A stretch of DNA of 64,000 nt from a bacterium (GCA_016702305.1 JADJEH010000017.1:434001-498000); one strand, 5' to 3'. Shown: positions 26,656 to 36,110, counted from the stretch's first letter. A program made the numbers and translations. Notes: a model not told the origin generated them from the letters alone.

Positions 26656-27045
26656 CTATTTCACGCTCACCCGCGCAATCACCAACACATGCCCGTCGGG
26701 GTCGCGGTAGTAGGCCGCGTCATCCCCCCACGCGCGGGGCTGCCAGGGCGATAGTTCGACCGCTCCGGCGGCCAGCAGTTTGGCGCATTGCGCGGCGGGG
26801 TCGGCGCAGTGAAAATAGAGTTCCGCGCCCGAGAGTGCGCCGGGCGCGACCTGCGGCGGCACAATCCCGGTGTTCGCGCCGAAGCTGTGACGCTCGTACA
26901 GCCCGAGCCTGCGGCCATCGGGCAGCTTGAACTCGGCATAGACCGGCACATCCACGGTCTGCTTGAAATCAAACGCCGCGCGATAAAATTTCAGCGCCGC
27001 CGCGAAATCGTGCACGGCCAAAATCGTCAGGACATGTTGAATCAC
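26656..27045 (-). CDS. VOC/glyoxalase-like protein
   Basis: 129 aa with the two beta-alpha-beta-beta-beta modules of the vicinal-oxygen-chelate superfamily (LTILAVHDFAAALKFYRAAF; AELYFHCADPAAQCAKLLAA; AAYYRDPDGHVLVIARV). The ending DPDGH is typical. Members bind metal and act on glutathione adducts, aromatics or antibiotics; the role here is open. Its start overlaps the stop of the long upstream gene by 4 bases, which indicates coupling. Confidence 0.85.
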   Translation of the reverse strand: MIQHVLTILAVHDFAAALKFYRAAFDFKQTVDVPVYAEFKLPDGRRLGLYERHSFGANTGIVPPQVAPGALSGAELYFHCADPAAQCAKLLAAGAVELSPWQPRAWGDDAAYYRDPDGHVLVIARVSVK

Positions 27046-29627
27046 TTCAGCAGCACCATTTTGTGTGTGGCGACAAAATTTTCGGTTTCAATTCGGTAGA
27101 AATATACCCCCGAGGCCAGCCCGGCGGCATCAAAGCTGACGCTGTGCGTTCCCGCGTTCAGCGTGCCGTTGACCAACTGCGCCGCTTCGCGGCCCGCGAG
27201 GTCGTAGATGGCGAGCCGCACCGTGCTCGCTGCGGGCAGTGCGAAACGAATCGTCGTCTGCGCGTTGAACGGATTGGGATAGTTTTGTTCCAGCGCGTAT
27301 TCTGTGGGCAAGCCGAACACCTTGCTGTCATGCTCATCTTCCGGTGCGGGTACGAGTTGCGTGATGTTGTCGAGATCGCGCAGCGTCGAAAGATAGAGCC
27401 GGATTTCGTTATCCCCCGCCGCGAGAATGTCGGTGTCGGTATCGCCGTCGGCATCGAGTGTGCTCACGAACGAAGCCTGCGGCAGATTGTCCGTCACAAC
27501 ATTGCGATAGAAGCGGTTACTTGTGTTGCGCCACCATGTGACTTCGTTGCCGCTGGCAAGCACAAGGCCTTCGTAAAGACCGTTGTCAATACGACCGGTT
27601 GCGACGTGGCGGGGGGAGGCAATAATAGAAGAGATCGTCATCACCGAGTCTCCAGATTCATCCCACAATCCGAAGAGTCCGTTGTCCGTGCAGAATGCGA
27701 CATCGGTCGAGCTGTCCGACGGCGAGGCCAGAATGCCAATCACCGAGGCGGTGATGCCGGGAATCGTGGCCAGAGTGATTCTTACGTATGATTCGCCCGT
27801 ACGATACCAGACCGCCAATTCGCCTGTGTCATGTGCGACACCACAGACCCAGAGAAACCCTGGCGCCACATACCAACGGCTCGTCAGCGCGCGTACGCCC
27901 GGCATGTTGGCGGCAAACTCTCCACGCGTGAAATTGCCGTCGCCGACATAGTTCCAACGGGAAACCTCGCCGTCCGTCGCCGCCGCCGTGAGAATTTCCA
28001 ACGGGCCCGCATTGTTCAAATTGGCCAACTCGACGTCGCTGGCACCATTCACCGCGCCCGCGATGGGATGCACCGTGAAGCCGTTCGCCGCGCGTTCAAA
28101 CCACACCAGTGAGTTTTCGAAATGCGCCACCGCCGCAATATCCCAATCGCCATCTCCGTCAATATCGCCGACATCCACGGCCCGCGCGCCCTGCCAGCGC
28201 TCGATAAGCACATGCTCGGTGAAATTCCACTGGCCGTCGTTCTCGTACCACGCCACCTTGTCCGCGAACATGCCCGCACCGACGACATCCACATCGCCGT
28301 CATCATCCAAGTCCGCAGCTTCAGCCGACATCACTCCGGCAAGATTGTTGGTGACACGGACTTCACCAAAGATAACCGGTTCAACCGTTGAGCGCCGACC
28401 GCGGGCTTCTACGCTTAAAGGGCCGGCGCCGCATACTGTGTCAAAGCCTCGTACCCGGTAGAGGTATTCTTGACCGGGCGCGGCCGTGTAATCCGCAAAA
28501 TGGACCACATCGGCCGTTGTTGTCCCAATCACTTCATAATGCGGCGTGTGGGTGAACTCGCTGCGGAGAATTTCGTAGCCCGATTCACCAACAGCATCCA
28601 CCCAAGCTATCTCAACGTGATCATCGACATTTGCGCTGGCGGTCGTGGCGGATGGCGCGAGCAATACTCCGGACGCGTAACCTTGGGTGCCCCACGCAAT
28701 CCCACCTGGACCACATTCGTTGACTGCAATGACTCGATAGGTGTATGTGACAGACGGTATTGCTGTCAAGTCTGAGTAGAAAGTCGCATCTAGAACCGTT
28801 GCAATTGTGTCATTATTGCGCAACACATAGTAGAAGTCAGTGCGCGGCACAGCATTCCAACTAACCAATACCTCACGACAGAGATCATCAGATGCTTGAA
28901 GCTCTTCGACCGCATCCGGCTCGAACACCGCACAACCCTGCACGGGATCACTAATTGGCCCGGCTCCGGCTCCATTATGTGCTTGAACTTCATAGCTGCG
29001 GCAGTTGGTGCCGGGCGGCAATTGGTTGTCGCTAAAAGACGCCGCCTGAATCGCTGCAACTAACATCCCGTTGATGTAGATTCGATAGCCGGTCGCCGCT
29101 TCAACGGGGTTCCAGGTAACCATGACCTCGTGGCATAAATCCTGTGAAGCTTGCAGCCCAGTTACTGGTTCGGGCACTTCATTAGTCGGACACGGCCCGC
29201 ACGTCCATTCGTCAAGTTCAATAAAATTGTGTACTGGATGGATTGTGAATACTTCAGATGCCCAGCAAAAGTTCTCGTCACCACCAATTAGGGCACGCAC
29301 ATAAAACGCGCTTGGCATCGGTATGTCTGCTGGGAAAAAGAACGGCGGTTCTGTCCAAAACGTTCCTTGTATGCCAATCATCTCGTTGCCGTTCATTTCA
29401 AAGCAGCTAAAAATAATTCCTTCCGGGAACGGATCGGTTTCATCAGGCCCATCGTTGTCTTGATCCCAGAATATACAAACAGGTGTGCCATCCGGAAGCG
29501 GATTGCCGCCGTCACACGCGTTGGTCAAGGGCACAAATGTAGAGATTTCAACATAGGTCTGCGCAAACGCCCGCTCAATTCCCAAGCACATTACCAGAAT
29601 CATCAATCCAACAGTCATCATCTTCAT
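27042..29627 (-). CDS. Large secreted protein: Fn3-like, FG-GAP and sorting domains
   Basis: 861 aa. A signal peptide (to AFA, residue 22) and a Cys-rich N-terminal beta domain (about 25-150) are followed by three fibronectin-III-like domains (about 150-410; EVMVTWNPVEAATGYRIY, EVLVSWNAVPRTDFYYVL, VEIAWVDAVGESGYEIL). An FG-GAP/VCBS propeller follows (about 415-750) with calcium loops ADLDDDGDVDVVGAG, GDIDGDGDWDIAAV and LDADGDTDTDILAAG. The C-terminal sorting domain is NYPNPFNAQ ... HKMVLLK. It is a surface or extracellular protein, perhaps an adhesin. A good site (taagggagg) precedes the ATG. Confidence 0.88.
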   Translation of the reverse strand: MKMMTVGLMILVMCLGIERAFAQTYVEISTFVPLTNACDGGNPLPDGTPVCIFWDQDNDGPDETDPFPEGIIFSCFEMNGNEMIGIQGTFWTEPPFFFPADIPMPSAFYVRALIGGDENFCWASEVFTIHPVHNFIELDEWTCGPCPTNEVPEPVTGLQASQDLCHEVMVTWNPVEAATGYRIYINGMLVAAIQAASFSDNQLPPGTNCRSYEVQAHNGAGAGPISDPVQGCAVFEPDAVEELQASDDLCREVLVSWNAVPRTDFYYVLRNNDTIATVLDATFYSDLTAIPSVTYTYRVIAVNECGPGGIAWGTQGYASGVLLAPSATTASANVDDHVEIAWVDAVGESGYEILRSEFTHTPHYEVIGTTTADVVHFADYTAAPGQEYLYRVRGFDTVCGAGPLSVEARGRRSTVEPVIFGEVRVTNNLAGVMSAEAADLDDDGDVDVVGAGMFADKVAWYENDGQWNFTEHVLIERWQGARAVDVGDIDGDGDWDIAAVAHFENSLVWFERAANGFTVHPIAGAVNGASDVELANLNNAGPLEILTAAATDGEVSRWNYVGDGNFTRGEFAANMPGVRALTSRWYVAPGFLWVCGVAHDTGELAVWYRTGESYVRITLATIPGITASVIGILASPSDSSTDVAFCTDNGLFGLWDESGDSVMTISSIIASPRHVATGRIDNGLYEGLVLASGNEVTWWRNTSNRFYRNVVTDNLPQASFVSTLDADGDTDTDILAAGDNEIRLYLSTLRDLDNITQLVPAPEDEHDSKVFGLPTEYALEQNYPNPFNAQTTIRFALPAASTVRLAIYDLAGREAAQLVNGTLNAGTHSVSFDAAGLASGVYFYRIETENFVATHKMVLLK

Positions 29628-29673
29628 GGCATCCTCCCTTAGAATGCTGTCTTCCGAAGTGTTCTGTTGCGCA

Positions 29674-29702
29674 CAAAAAAATCGGGCGGATTACTCCGCC
29701 CG
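29674..29702 (-). terminator. Intrinsic terminator after the saccharopine dehydrogenase-like gene
   Basis: cgggcgga (29683-29690) pairs with tccgcccg (29695-29702), 4-base loop, and on the minus strand it is followed by seven T residues. It lies right after the stop codon at 29708 and separates this gene from the surface protein gene downstream. Confidence 0.85.
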
Positions 29703-29707
29703 GAAAC

Positions 29708-30838
29708 CTACTTCCTAAATCCGATCCAACGCGCCTCGAGTTCTGCTTTCATCGTCTCGAAACTCATCACCGCTTCCTGCGGATGCGCGCCGGGTGGAAT
29801 CTGACCGAGCAAAATCGCTCGTGTAATCGCCGCCGAGGGGAACGAGGTCATCTGGCCCATCGCCGAGATGTTGTTGACTTCGTCTTTGATGACATTCAGT
29901 TCAAGCGTTTCCTCGCGGCCGCCGTCGCCCGTCGCCCACACACGCACCAATACACGGTCGGGAGCATTCTTCGGCAGCGTCTCTTCCAAAACATTCCCAA
30001 GCACTTCGCGCGGTGACACGCTCGTACCGCCAAAAATATAGGCACGTGTCGAAGTCAAGCCGACTTCGCGCAAAAACTGTAAATAGTTGGCGTGGCCCGG
30101 AAAACGAATCGTCTTGTAGTCGAGCCGGTCCACCTTGCCCAGCAGCGTCCGCGGCAGCGTCGAAGTGCCACCCGCCGTGATAAACGCTTCCAGCTCGCCG
30201 ACGCCCTCAAAGTGCAGCGTCTCGACCTCTTCCAGCGATGGTACGGTCACCTCGCGGCCGCCGCGAATTTCGCGCGCATCTTCGAGATACTCGTTCAGCA
30301 ATCCGTGAATGGAGAAGAACTGCGCATACTTCAAACGGCCCTCGGGAACCTGCGGCAGACCGCCGACGCGCACATGCACGTCGTTGCACTTCGTAAAGCG
30401 GTGGACGAGTTCCATCGCTAAAATATTCGTCAGGCCGGGCGCGAGGCCGGTGTCCGGAATCAGGCTGATACCCTTGGATTTGGCTTCGGCGTCCATCGAG
30501 AGAATGCGGTCGGTGACTTCGGGATTGCCGCCAAGGTCCACGAACGACACGCTCTTTGCCAAACAGGCGCGCGCGATAATCGGGTTAAGAAAATAGGGCA
30601 CGCACGACTGACAGACCTTGATGCCCGCGAGCACCTTGTCGAGCGAATCGTCGCGGCGCACATCTACGACGGTGCCTTCGACATATTCCGAGTTCAGCCA
30701 CGCGACCGCGTCATCCACCGCGCCGCGCGACAGATCGGCCAAGCGCACGCGGTAGGGCCCGGCGTGATGATGCACAAAAAAATGCGCGGCCACACGGCCC
30801 ATCAGGCCGGCGCCGAGTATCAGAATTTCAGGCTGCAT
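29708..30838 (-). CDS. Saccharopine dehydrogenase-like NAD(P)-dependent enzyme
   Basis: 376 aa from the ATG at 30838, which has an AAGGACC site upstream. The N-terminal Rossmann motif is ILILGAGLMGRVAAHF. The family's SCVPYFLNPIIARACL and VDLGGNPEV follow, then a C-terminal catalytic/substrate domain with DTGLAPGLTNILAMELVHRF. This matches the saccharopine dehydrogenase/lysine 6-dehydrogenase group, which oxidise lysine or split saccharopine; the exact reaction is not decided by sequence. It is the first of a set of small enzyme-like genes on the minus strand. Confidence 0.85.
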   Translation of the reverse strand: MQPEILILGAGLMGRVAAHFFVHHHAGPYRVRLADLSRGAVDDAVAWLNSEYVEGTVVDVRRDDSLDKVLAGIKVCQSCVPYFLNPIIARACLAKSVSFVDLGGNPEVTDRILSMDAEAKSKGISLIPDTGLAPGLTNILAMELVHRFTKCNDVHVRVGGLPQVPEGRLKYAQFFSIHGLLNEYLEDAREIRGGREVTVPSLEEVETLHFEGVGELEAFITAGGTSTLPRTLLGKVDRLDYKTIRFPGHANYLQFLREVGLTSTRAYIFGGTSVSPREVLGNVLEETLPKNAPDRVLVRVWATGDGGREETLELNVIKDEVNNISAMGQMTSFPSAAITRAILLGQIPPGAHPQEAVMSFETMKAELEARWIGFRK

Positions 30839-30871
30839 GGGGTCCTTACCACCCGCCAAAGCGGGCTATAT

Positions 30872-31267
30872 TTAGGCTGGTTCGAGGGTGCGCTCGGTGG
30901 GCTTATTCAGGCCAGCGGGCACTTGGTCCAGGTCAACCAGCACATTTGTGCGATAGGTCAGCAGTTCTTGTTTGACAGGCGGGTATTCGCGCACCAGCTT
31001 GTCAGCCTCAGGGATATGGCGGACCTTCAAGAGCCAGATTCCGCCGACCGAAGAGAAGTAGCGGCCCGCGAGAATCAGGTAGCCGCCGCCGCGCAGCGTG
31101 TCGAGATAGGTCGCAATATCGCGGCGCAATGCGTTAAGAATACGTTTCGTGGTGCCGGGTTTACCGGCGAAATGTACTTGTACAATGAATCCGTCAGCCA
31201 GTGACGAGGGCAATTGACGGGTGGTACGCCGTCCGCGGAAGTTACGTCCGCCTTTTCCAAAACTCAT
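30872..31267 (-). CDS. Small protein with YCII-like fold
   Basis: 131 aa. A basic unstructured leader (1-25) precedes a ferredoxin-like alpha/beta domain (IVQVHFAGKPGTTKRILNAL, GGYLILAGRYFSSVGGIWLL, ADKLVREYPPVKQELLTYR) similar to YCII-type dimeric barrels. No catalytic residues stand out. The stop is 33 bases before the next gene on the same strand. Confidence 0.6.
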   Translation of the reverse strand: MSFGKGGRNFRGRRTTRQLPSSLADGFIVQVHFAGKPGTTKRILNALRRDIATYLDTLRGGGYLILAGRYFSSVGGIWLLKVRHIPEADKLVREYPPVKQELLTYRTNVLVDLDQVPAGLNKPTERTLEPA

Positions 31268-31371
31268 AGCCGTGTGTGTCTGTCATGTTAAGTGGTGCGA
31301 GCGATAGCCAACATAGTCCTCCCCAGGATTTGTATGGTAGGTTTCTCAGGCCTCTTGTGTGAAGTGCGCAA

Positions 31372-31887
31372 TCAGCGCACGATCGTGGCCAATTCCGTAT
31401 GGCGGATATGACCCGGATAATGTGCTCCGCGCGTGGCGCCGCGCGTGAAGTTCGAGGCGTCTTGCGGACTAACCGACTCCGCAACCTTTCCGATCTTTTC
31501 CAAATAGTAGCCGCCCCACGAGTTGCGCATCATCGTGGCTGCGGCTTCGTCGGGAAAACCGGTCATCTTCAAATGCAGCGTCGTCTTGCCCGCATGCGCT
31601 TCGAGCCAAAACTCTTGCCGCACAAGGTAGCTGCCCTCTTCAGGTTCTTCAGGATTCTTGGGAACGGGCGCCAGACAGGCCAGCCGCGCGCACATGTCGT
31701 AAAGCAGAATCTCGGCTTCAAAGAGCAGCCCGTCTTCATTACGCGCGCGCAGTTTGCCGCCGACGCAGGCGTCGTTCTGCGCCCAACGGTTGCCATCCCA
31801 CTGCGTCAAATACTTAGGATCCGTCAACGCCAGCCAAAGCTGCGCCGCCGACGCGGTTGTAGTGTGTTTTAGTTCAAAGGTGTGCAT
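31372..31887 (-). CDS. SRPBCC (START/AHA1-like) domain protein
   Basis: 171 aa. It starts with ELKHTTTASAAQLWLALTDP and YLTQWDG, the typical opening of polyketide-cyclase/AHSA1-like helix-grip proteins, and ends with a long C-terminal helix (WGGYYLEKIGKVAESVS). The fold encloses a hydrophobic cavity for a small ligand; the ligand is unknown. No signal peptide. Confidence 0.75.
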   Translation of the reverse strand: MHTFELKHTTTASAAQLWLALTDPKYLTQWDGNRWAQNDACVGGKLRARNEDGLLFEAEILLYDMCARLACLAPVPKNPEEPEEGSYLVRQEFWLEAHAGKTTLHLKMTGFPDEAAATMMRNSWGGYYLEKIGKVAESVSPQDASNFTRGATRGAHYPGHIRHTELATIVR

Positions 31888-31978
31888 GGATAATATCCTT
31901 AGGTCGCGAATGGATTCATCCTCATTAGACGAAGAATGAACCGCGCCGCGTCATCGTGTCAATAATCGTCGGATGCCA

Positions 31979-32350
31979 TCACAACTCTCGTTCGGCAAGT
32001 GCGACGAACATCTCCGCCCTTTCAATCTGGAGCAGGGCAACCTCCGGTTCAACGGTGTGCGGTTTCTCATAGTCCGCTTCTGACCGATAGTCGTAAGCAT
32101 CAATGATGAAGCGATGAAAGTCGCCCGGGACGCGGCCTGCGAGGCAAAACTCCTTGCCAAACGCGCCAATGGTTCCTTGGTGCTTTGAAAATGCGAGGCC
32201 CTTTTGAAGCAGAAAGGCTTGCGCGACATAGAACATGGCATAATAAGCGCGCGACGCGGCGATTCCGGGCAAGTCGAGATCCATCATCCCTTTCGCACCA
32301 ACGATGTTCTTTCGCGCCGCTTCAAGCAGTTCTTCTTGATCAATCGTCAC
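31979..32350 (-). CDS. HEPN-domain protein (partner of MNT nucleotidyltransferase)
   Basis: 123 aa, all-helical HEPN domain with the characteristic IAASRAYYAMFYVAQAFLLQ helix. Its ATG overlaps the stop of the nucleotidyltransferase gene by 4 bases, the usual HEPN/MNT arrangement. In described pairs one partner can be an RNase-like toxin or be modified by the MNT protein. A canonical R-x4-6-H RNase motif is not obvious here, so toxicity is uncertain. Confidence 0.88.
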   Translation of the reverse strand: MTIDQEELLEAARKNIVGAKGMMDLDLPGIAASRAYYAMFYVAQAFLLQKGLAFSKHQGTIGAFGKEFCLAGRVPGDFHRFIIDAYDYRSEADYEKPHTVEPEVALLQIERAEMFVALAEREL

Positions 32351-32667
32351 AGTCTCAATCCTTCACGCCTCACGTTCAGAATCAACGGACTGTTGCGCGT
32401 ATGATACCGTTCTGCGCTCATCAAGTGCGGCACGACCAGCAATCCATACTTAATATTCATGTCGCACATGATATCCAGCCGCCGTTCATGCTCTTCATGA
32501 GTCTCCTTGCCCCCCTCCAACACCACCAGCACATCCACATCCGAATCTTCGGTGGCGTCACCCCGCGCCTGCGAGCCGAACAGAATCAACTGCGATAGGC
32601 GCTCGCCGTAAAGTTCGGTCAGGCGCTGCTTCAGCTCGGCGAGAATGGGTTTGAGAGATTCGTTCAT
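32347..32667 (-). CDS. Minimal nucleotidyltransferase (MNT)
   Basis: 106 aa, the pol-beta-like minimal nucleotidyltransferase. The signature LILFGSQARGDATEDSDVDV carries the G-S motif and the paired metal-binding aspartates of DSDVD. It is coupled to the HEPN gene downstream and starts only 5 bases beyond the gyrB stop, so it may be read from the gyrB transcript. Confidence 0.9.
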   Translation of the reverse strand: MNESLKPILAELKQRLTELYGERLSQLILFGSQARGDATEDSDVDVLVVLEGGKETHEEHERRLDIMCDMNIKYGLLVVPHLMSAERYHTRNSPLILNVRREGLRL

Positions 32668-32672
32668 CTTTC

Positions 32673-34610
32673 CTACGCATCAATCGCCGTCGCGTACTTC
32701 GCGTTCTTCTCGATGAACTCGCGGCGCGGTTCGACCGCGTCGCCCATCAGCATCGAAAACGTGTGGTCGGCGGCGGCGGCGTCTTCGAGCGTCACGCAGA
32801 GCAGCGTGCGGTGGTCAGGATCCATCGTGGTTTCCCAGAGCTGATCGGGATTCATTTCACCGAGCCCCTTATAGCGCTGCACCATCACGCCCTGCTGCGA
32901 ACCGCCGAATTCCTTCTGGATAATCGCGTCGCGCTCAACCTCGTCCATGGCGTAGCGCTTCTTCTTCCCCTTTGAAATGCCGTAGAGCGGCGGCTGCGCA
33001 ATGAACATCTTGCCGTGCTCAATTAACGGCCGCTGGTAGCGGAAGAAGAACGTCAACAGCAGCGTGCGAATGTGCTGGCCGTCCACGTCGGCGTCGGTCA
33101 TGATGATGATCTTGCCGTAGCGGCAGCGCGTGATGTCGAAATCCTCCTCGGTCGCGATGCCCGCGCCGATGGCCGTGATCAGCGTGCGCAATTCCTCGTT
33201 GGCCAAAATCTTGTCGAGCCGCGCCTTCTCGACGTTGATGACCTTGCCGCGCAGGGGCAGAATCGCCTGAAACTCGCGGTTGCGGCCCTGCTTGGCGGAT
33301 CCACCGGCCGAGTCACCTTCGACAATGTAGAGCTCCGACTTGTCTATGTCCTTCGTCGAGCAGTCGGCCAGCTTGCCGGGCAGCGAACCCGACTCGAGCG
33401 CAGTCTTGCGGCGCGTTAAATCACGCGCCTTGCGCGCCGCATCGCGGGCCCGCGCCGCCAGAATGGACTTCTCCACGATCTTCTTGGCGTCGTGCGGATG
33501 CTCCTCGAAATATTCCGCGAGCTTGTCGTTCACCGCCTGCTCGACGATGCCTTTGACTTCGCTGTTGCCGAGCTTGGATTTCGTCTGACCTTCAAACTGC
33601 GGCTCCTGCACACGCACCGAGATCACCGCCGTCAGACCTTCACGCACGTCGTCACCGGACAGGCTCATCTTGTCGTTCTTGAAGAGCTTGTTCTTGGCGG
33701 CGTAGTTGTTGAGCGTGCGCGTCAGCGCGGCCTTGAAGCCGACCAGATGCGTGCCGCCCTCGATCGTGTGAATGTTGTTGACGTATGTGACGATATTGTC
33801 GGTATAGCCGTCGTTGTATTGCAGCGCAATCTCAATCGGCACGCCGTCGCGGTCCGTGGCGAAATAGATCGGCTTCGATTGCAGCGGGTTGCGATTTTCG
33901 TCGAGATACTTCACGAATTCGGCGATGCCGCCCTTGAATTCGAGCGTCTCTTTGGCGCCATCGCGCTTGTCTTCGGCGATGATGCGCAGGCCGCGATTGA
34001 GGTACGCCAGTTCGCGCAGCCGTTCGAGCAGGGTGCCGAAGTTGAACTCGTTGTTCTTGAACATCTGCGGGTCCGGCATGAACGTTACCGTCGTGCCGCG
34101 CCCCCGCGCCTTGCCCATCTCGTCCACTTTCGAGGTTGGCACGCCGCGCGCATAGCTCTGCTGATAGCGCACGCCTTCGCGGACGATTTCGACCTTCAAC
34201 CACTCGGAGAGCGCGTTCACGACCGACACGCCCACGCCGTGCAGACCGCCCGAGACTTTGTAGGAGTCCTTGTCGAACTTACCGCCCGCGTGGAGCACGG
34301 TCATCACCACTTCCAGCGAGGACTTCTTTTCGGTCGGGTGCATCTCGACGGGAATACCGCGGCCGTTGTCGCGCACGGTCACCGAGCCGTCGGTGTTGAC
34401 GATCATCTCGATTTCCGTGCAATGCCCGGCCATGGCCTCGTCCACCGAGTTGTCCACGACTTCATAGACCAAATGGTGCAGACCGCGCACGCCCACGTCG
34501 CCGATATACATGGCGGGGCGCTTGCGCACGGCCTCTAATCCCTTAAGCACCTGAATTGCAGATGCACCGTAATCTTTGCTCACATTGCTTTCGAATAGTG
34601 TGTCGGACAT
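32673..34610 (-). CDS. gyrB: DNA gyrase subunit B
   Basis: 645 aa, the short GyrB type. The ATPase (GHKL) domain has LHHLVYEVVDNSVDEAMAGH and GGLHGVGVSVVNALS. The Toprim domain has EGDSAGGSAKQGRNREFQA and DADVDGQHIRTLL. The C-terminal end carries QRYKGLGEMNPDQLWETTMD. It pairs with GyrA (13.1-15.6 kb) to supercoil DNA using ATP. gyrB leads into the MNT/HEPN pair. Confidence 0.97.
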   Translation of the reverse strand: MSDTLFESNVSKDYGASAIQVLKGLEAVRKRPAMYIGDVGVRGLHHLVYEVVDNSVDEAMAGHCTEIEMIVNTDGSVTVRDNGRGIPVEMHPTEKKSSLEVVMTVLHAGGKFDKDSYKVSGGLHGVGVSVVNALSEWLKVEIVREGVRYQQSYARGVPTSKVDEMGKARGRGTTVTFMPDPQMFKNNEFNFGTLLERLRELAYLNRGLRIIAEDKRDGAKETLEFKGGIAEFVKYLDENRNPLQSKPIYFATDRDGVPIEIALQYNDGYTDNIVTYVNNIHTIEGGTHLVGFKAALTRTLNNYAAKNKLFKNDKMSLSGDDVREGLTAVISVRVQEPQFEGQTKSKLGNSEVKGIVEQAVNDKLAEYFEEHPHDAKKIVEKSILAARARDAARKARDLTRRKTALESGSLPGKLADCSTKDIDKSELYIVEGDSAGGSAKQGRNREFQAILPLRGKVINVEKARLDKILANEELRTLITAIGAGIATEEDFDITRCRYGKIIIMTDADVDGQHIRTLLLTFFFRYQRPLIEHGKMFIAQPPLYGISKGKKKRYAMDEVERDAIIQKEFGGSQQGVMVQRYKGLGEMNPDQLWETTMDPDHRTLLCVTLEDAAAADHTFSMLMGDAVEPRREFIEKNAKYATAIDA

Positions 34611-34653
34611 GAGATTCTTCGTTTATGATTGCTCGCCGTACCCCGAGCGAGGA

Positions 34654-35391
34654 TCAATCGTGTTTATCCCGAATACTTAAAGCGCCGAATGAGTCATCCA
34701 CGTCATCCAACGCCGGTTCATACTTCGCCCGTTCGAGATAGTCCAGCTTTTCCAACAGGTAATCGTGATAAAGTGAATACGAACTCAGCGTGTCAATCTG
34801 GCCTGCCGCGAGATCGTGGCTCACGAAATCCAAGCTCTCCGCTTCCACCGGCCAATAGCCCGCAATCCAATAACGCTCGTCGTCGGACAATCCCTGCAAA
34901 GAATAGAACAGCCGCCCGTTCTCAACCAGGCAATTGTCCTGCACATACATGGTGACATTGCGAATACCCTTCCAGCCGTCACCGCACACCGCCGCGATGT
35001 TCACGTTGAAAGCCGGATATGCTTCAACTGCGGGCAGGATTTCCGGAATGCGTAGAATGTCGCCATTTAACGCAGCTTTCAAATCCGCCAGCCGCTTGTC
35101 AAACTCTTTACGTTCCGCGCCGTGAAAAATCGCGCGGTATTTCTTGATGTCGAGCGCACGTGCGTGCGCTTCCAACGGGCTGAACCACGGCGTCAGCGAA
35201 TCACCTTCGAACGCGATGCAATCATGTGTCGGCCAGCCGTTAAGAAAAGGCGGCTCGTCGCTGTGGTTTGGGATGGCAGCGATTTCGAGTCGCATCGTCG
35301 AATTTGTACCGCGACCCTCTTCTAACTGAATAAGTCGCGATCCACTCGTGCATCCGACGAGCAGAAGAGCACACAACACCCAGCGCATCAA
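34654..35391 (-). CDS. Lipoprotein of unknown function
   Basis: 245 aa (ATG at 35391, or the adjacent ATG at 35388). The N-terminus MMRWVLCALLLVGCTSGS is a lipoprotein signal with lipobox LVGC. The mature part (about 230 aa) is acidic, with several Cys and Trp residues (e.g. VCGDGWKGIRNVTMYVQDNC). It overlaps the stop of the membrane protein upstream by about 4 bases. Family unknown. Confidence 0.65.
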   Translation of the reverse strand: MMRWVLCALLLVGCTSGSRLIQLEEGRGTNSTMRLEIAAIPNHSDEPPFLNGWPTHDCIAFEGDSLTPWFSPLEAHARALDIKKYRAIFHGAERKEFDKRLADLKAALNGDILRIPEILPAVEAYPAFNVNIAAVCGDGWKGIRNVTMYVQDNCLVENGRLFYSLQGLSDDERYWIAGYWPVEAESLDFVSHDLAAGQIDTLSSYSLYHDYLLEKLDYLERAKYEPALDDVDDSFGALSIRDKHD

Positions 35392-36041
35392 ACCGCCACC
35401 CTCCTCCTATCCAACCAACCCGCCAGAGCACTAAACACCACATACATCACCAACCCTGTGCCTGCCAAAGCCGTCGTGTCCGGCGGAGCTTGACCGGAGA
35501 AAGTTGTCATGGCAAACGTCGCGAGCAAAAACAAACACAGCGCGAGGATGCCCCATTTGCCGCGCTGGCCGTCGGGCTTCGTGGATTTCAGATAGACCCA
35601 CAGACCGCCGAGCAGAAAAGCGCTCTCGATAGCGACCGTTGCAATCGTACTCTGCCACAACCCCAGCCCCACCATCGGCGAATCGCCGAACGCCAGCGGC
35701 AAATCCGGTAAATGCACTGGCACATCGAGAAACCAATGCGAGATCGTCACCGCGCCCAACACCAGCGCCGCGCGGGCATTCCACAAAAACCGGGCAACGC
35801 CATAAACGACCGCGCCCCAAACGATCGCCATCAGCAAGCTATGTGAATACGGATACGAAACGAAATTCAGCGGACTGGCCGCCGTGTGCCCCGGATGGAT
35901 CTCCACACGCTCAAGCCCAACCAGAATAAACAGCGTCCACAAAATATCTACGAACTGCGATGCCACAAACAGCCACCCGAGCGAAAGCGTCGGTTCCACA
36001 CGCTTGGCCGCCAGAGCAATGCCGTAATGCCCGATAAACAA
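35388..36041 (-). CDS. Membrane protein with YdjM-like histidine pattern
   Basis: 217 aa from a TTG at 36041, preceded by the strong site aggggag; the frame continues upstream without a better start. It has about six helices and the motifs FIGHYGIALAAKRV, FVSYPYSHSLLMAIVWG and VTISHWFLDVPVHL. Spaced Gly-His, Ser-His-Ser and His-x6-His residues recall the YdjM/metal-dependent membrane hydrolase family. The call is tentative. Confidence 0.55.
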   Translation of the reverse strand: MFIGHYGIALAAKRVEPTLSLGWLFVASQFVDILWTLFILVGLERVEIHPGHTAASPLNFVSYPYSHSLLMAIVWGAVVYGVARFLWNARAALVLGAVTISHWFLDVPVHLPDLPLAFGDSPMVGLGLWQSTIATVAIESAFLLGGLWVYLKSTKPDGQRGKWGILALCLFLLATFAMTTFSGQAPPDTTALAGTGLVMYVVFSALAGWLDRRRVAV

Positions 36042-36068
36042 GTGGTCTCCCCTGTATCTGAATATACC

Positions 36069-36110
36069 CGCTGCGCGGCGGAGCACATACTATGGCTCCG
36101 CCGCGCAGCG
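36069..36110 (-). terminator. 16-bp perfect hairpin after the AsnRS-like gene
   Basis: cgctgcgcggcggagc (36069-36084) pairs perfectly with gctccgccgcgcagcg (36095-36110), 10-base loop, 26 bases beyond the stop of the AsnRS-like gene on the minus strand. No T-run follows, so it may stop transcription weakly or stabilise the mRNA end. Confidence 0.55.
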
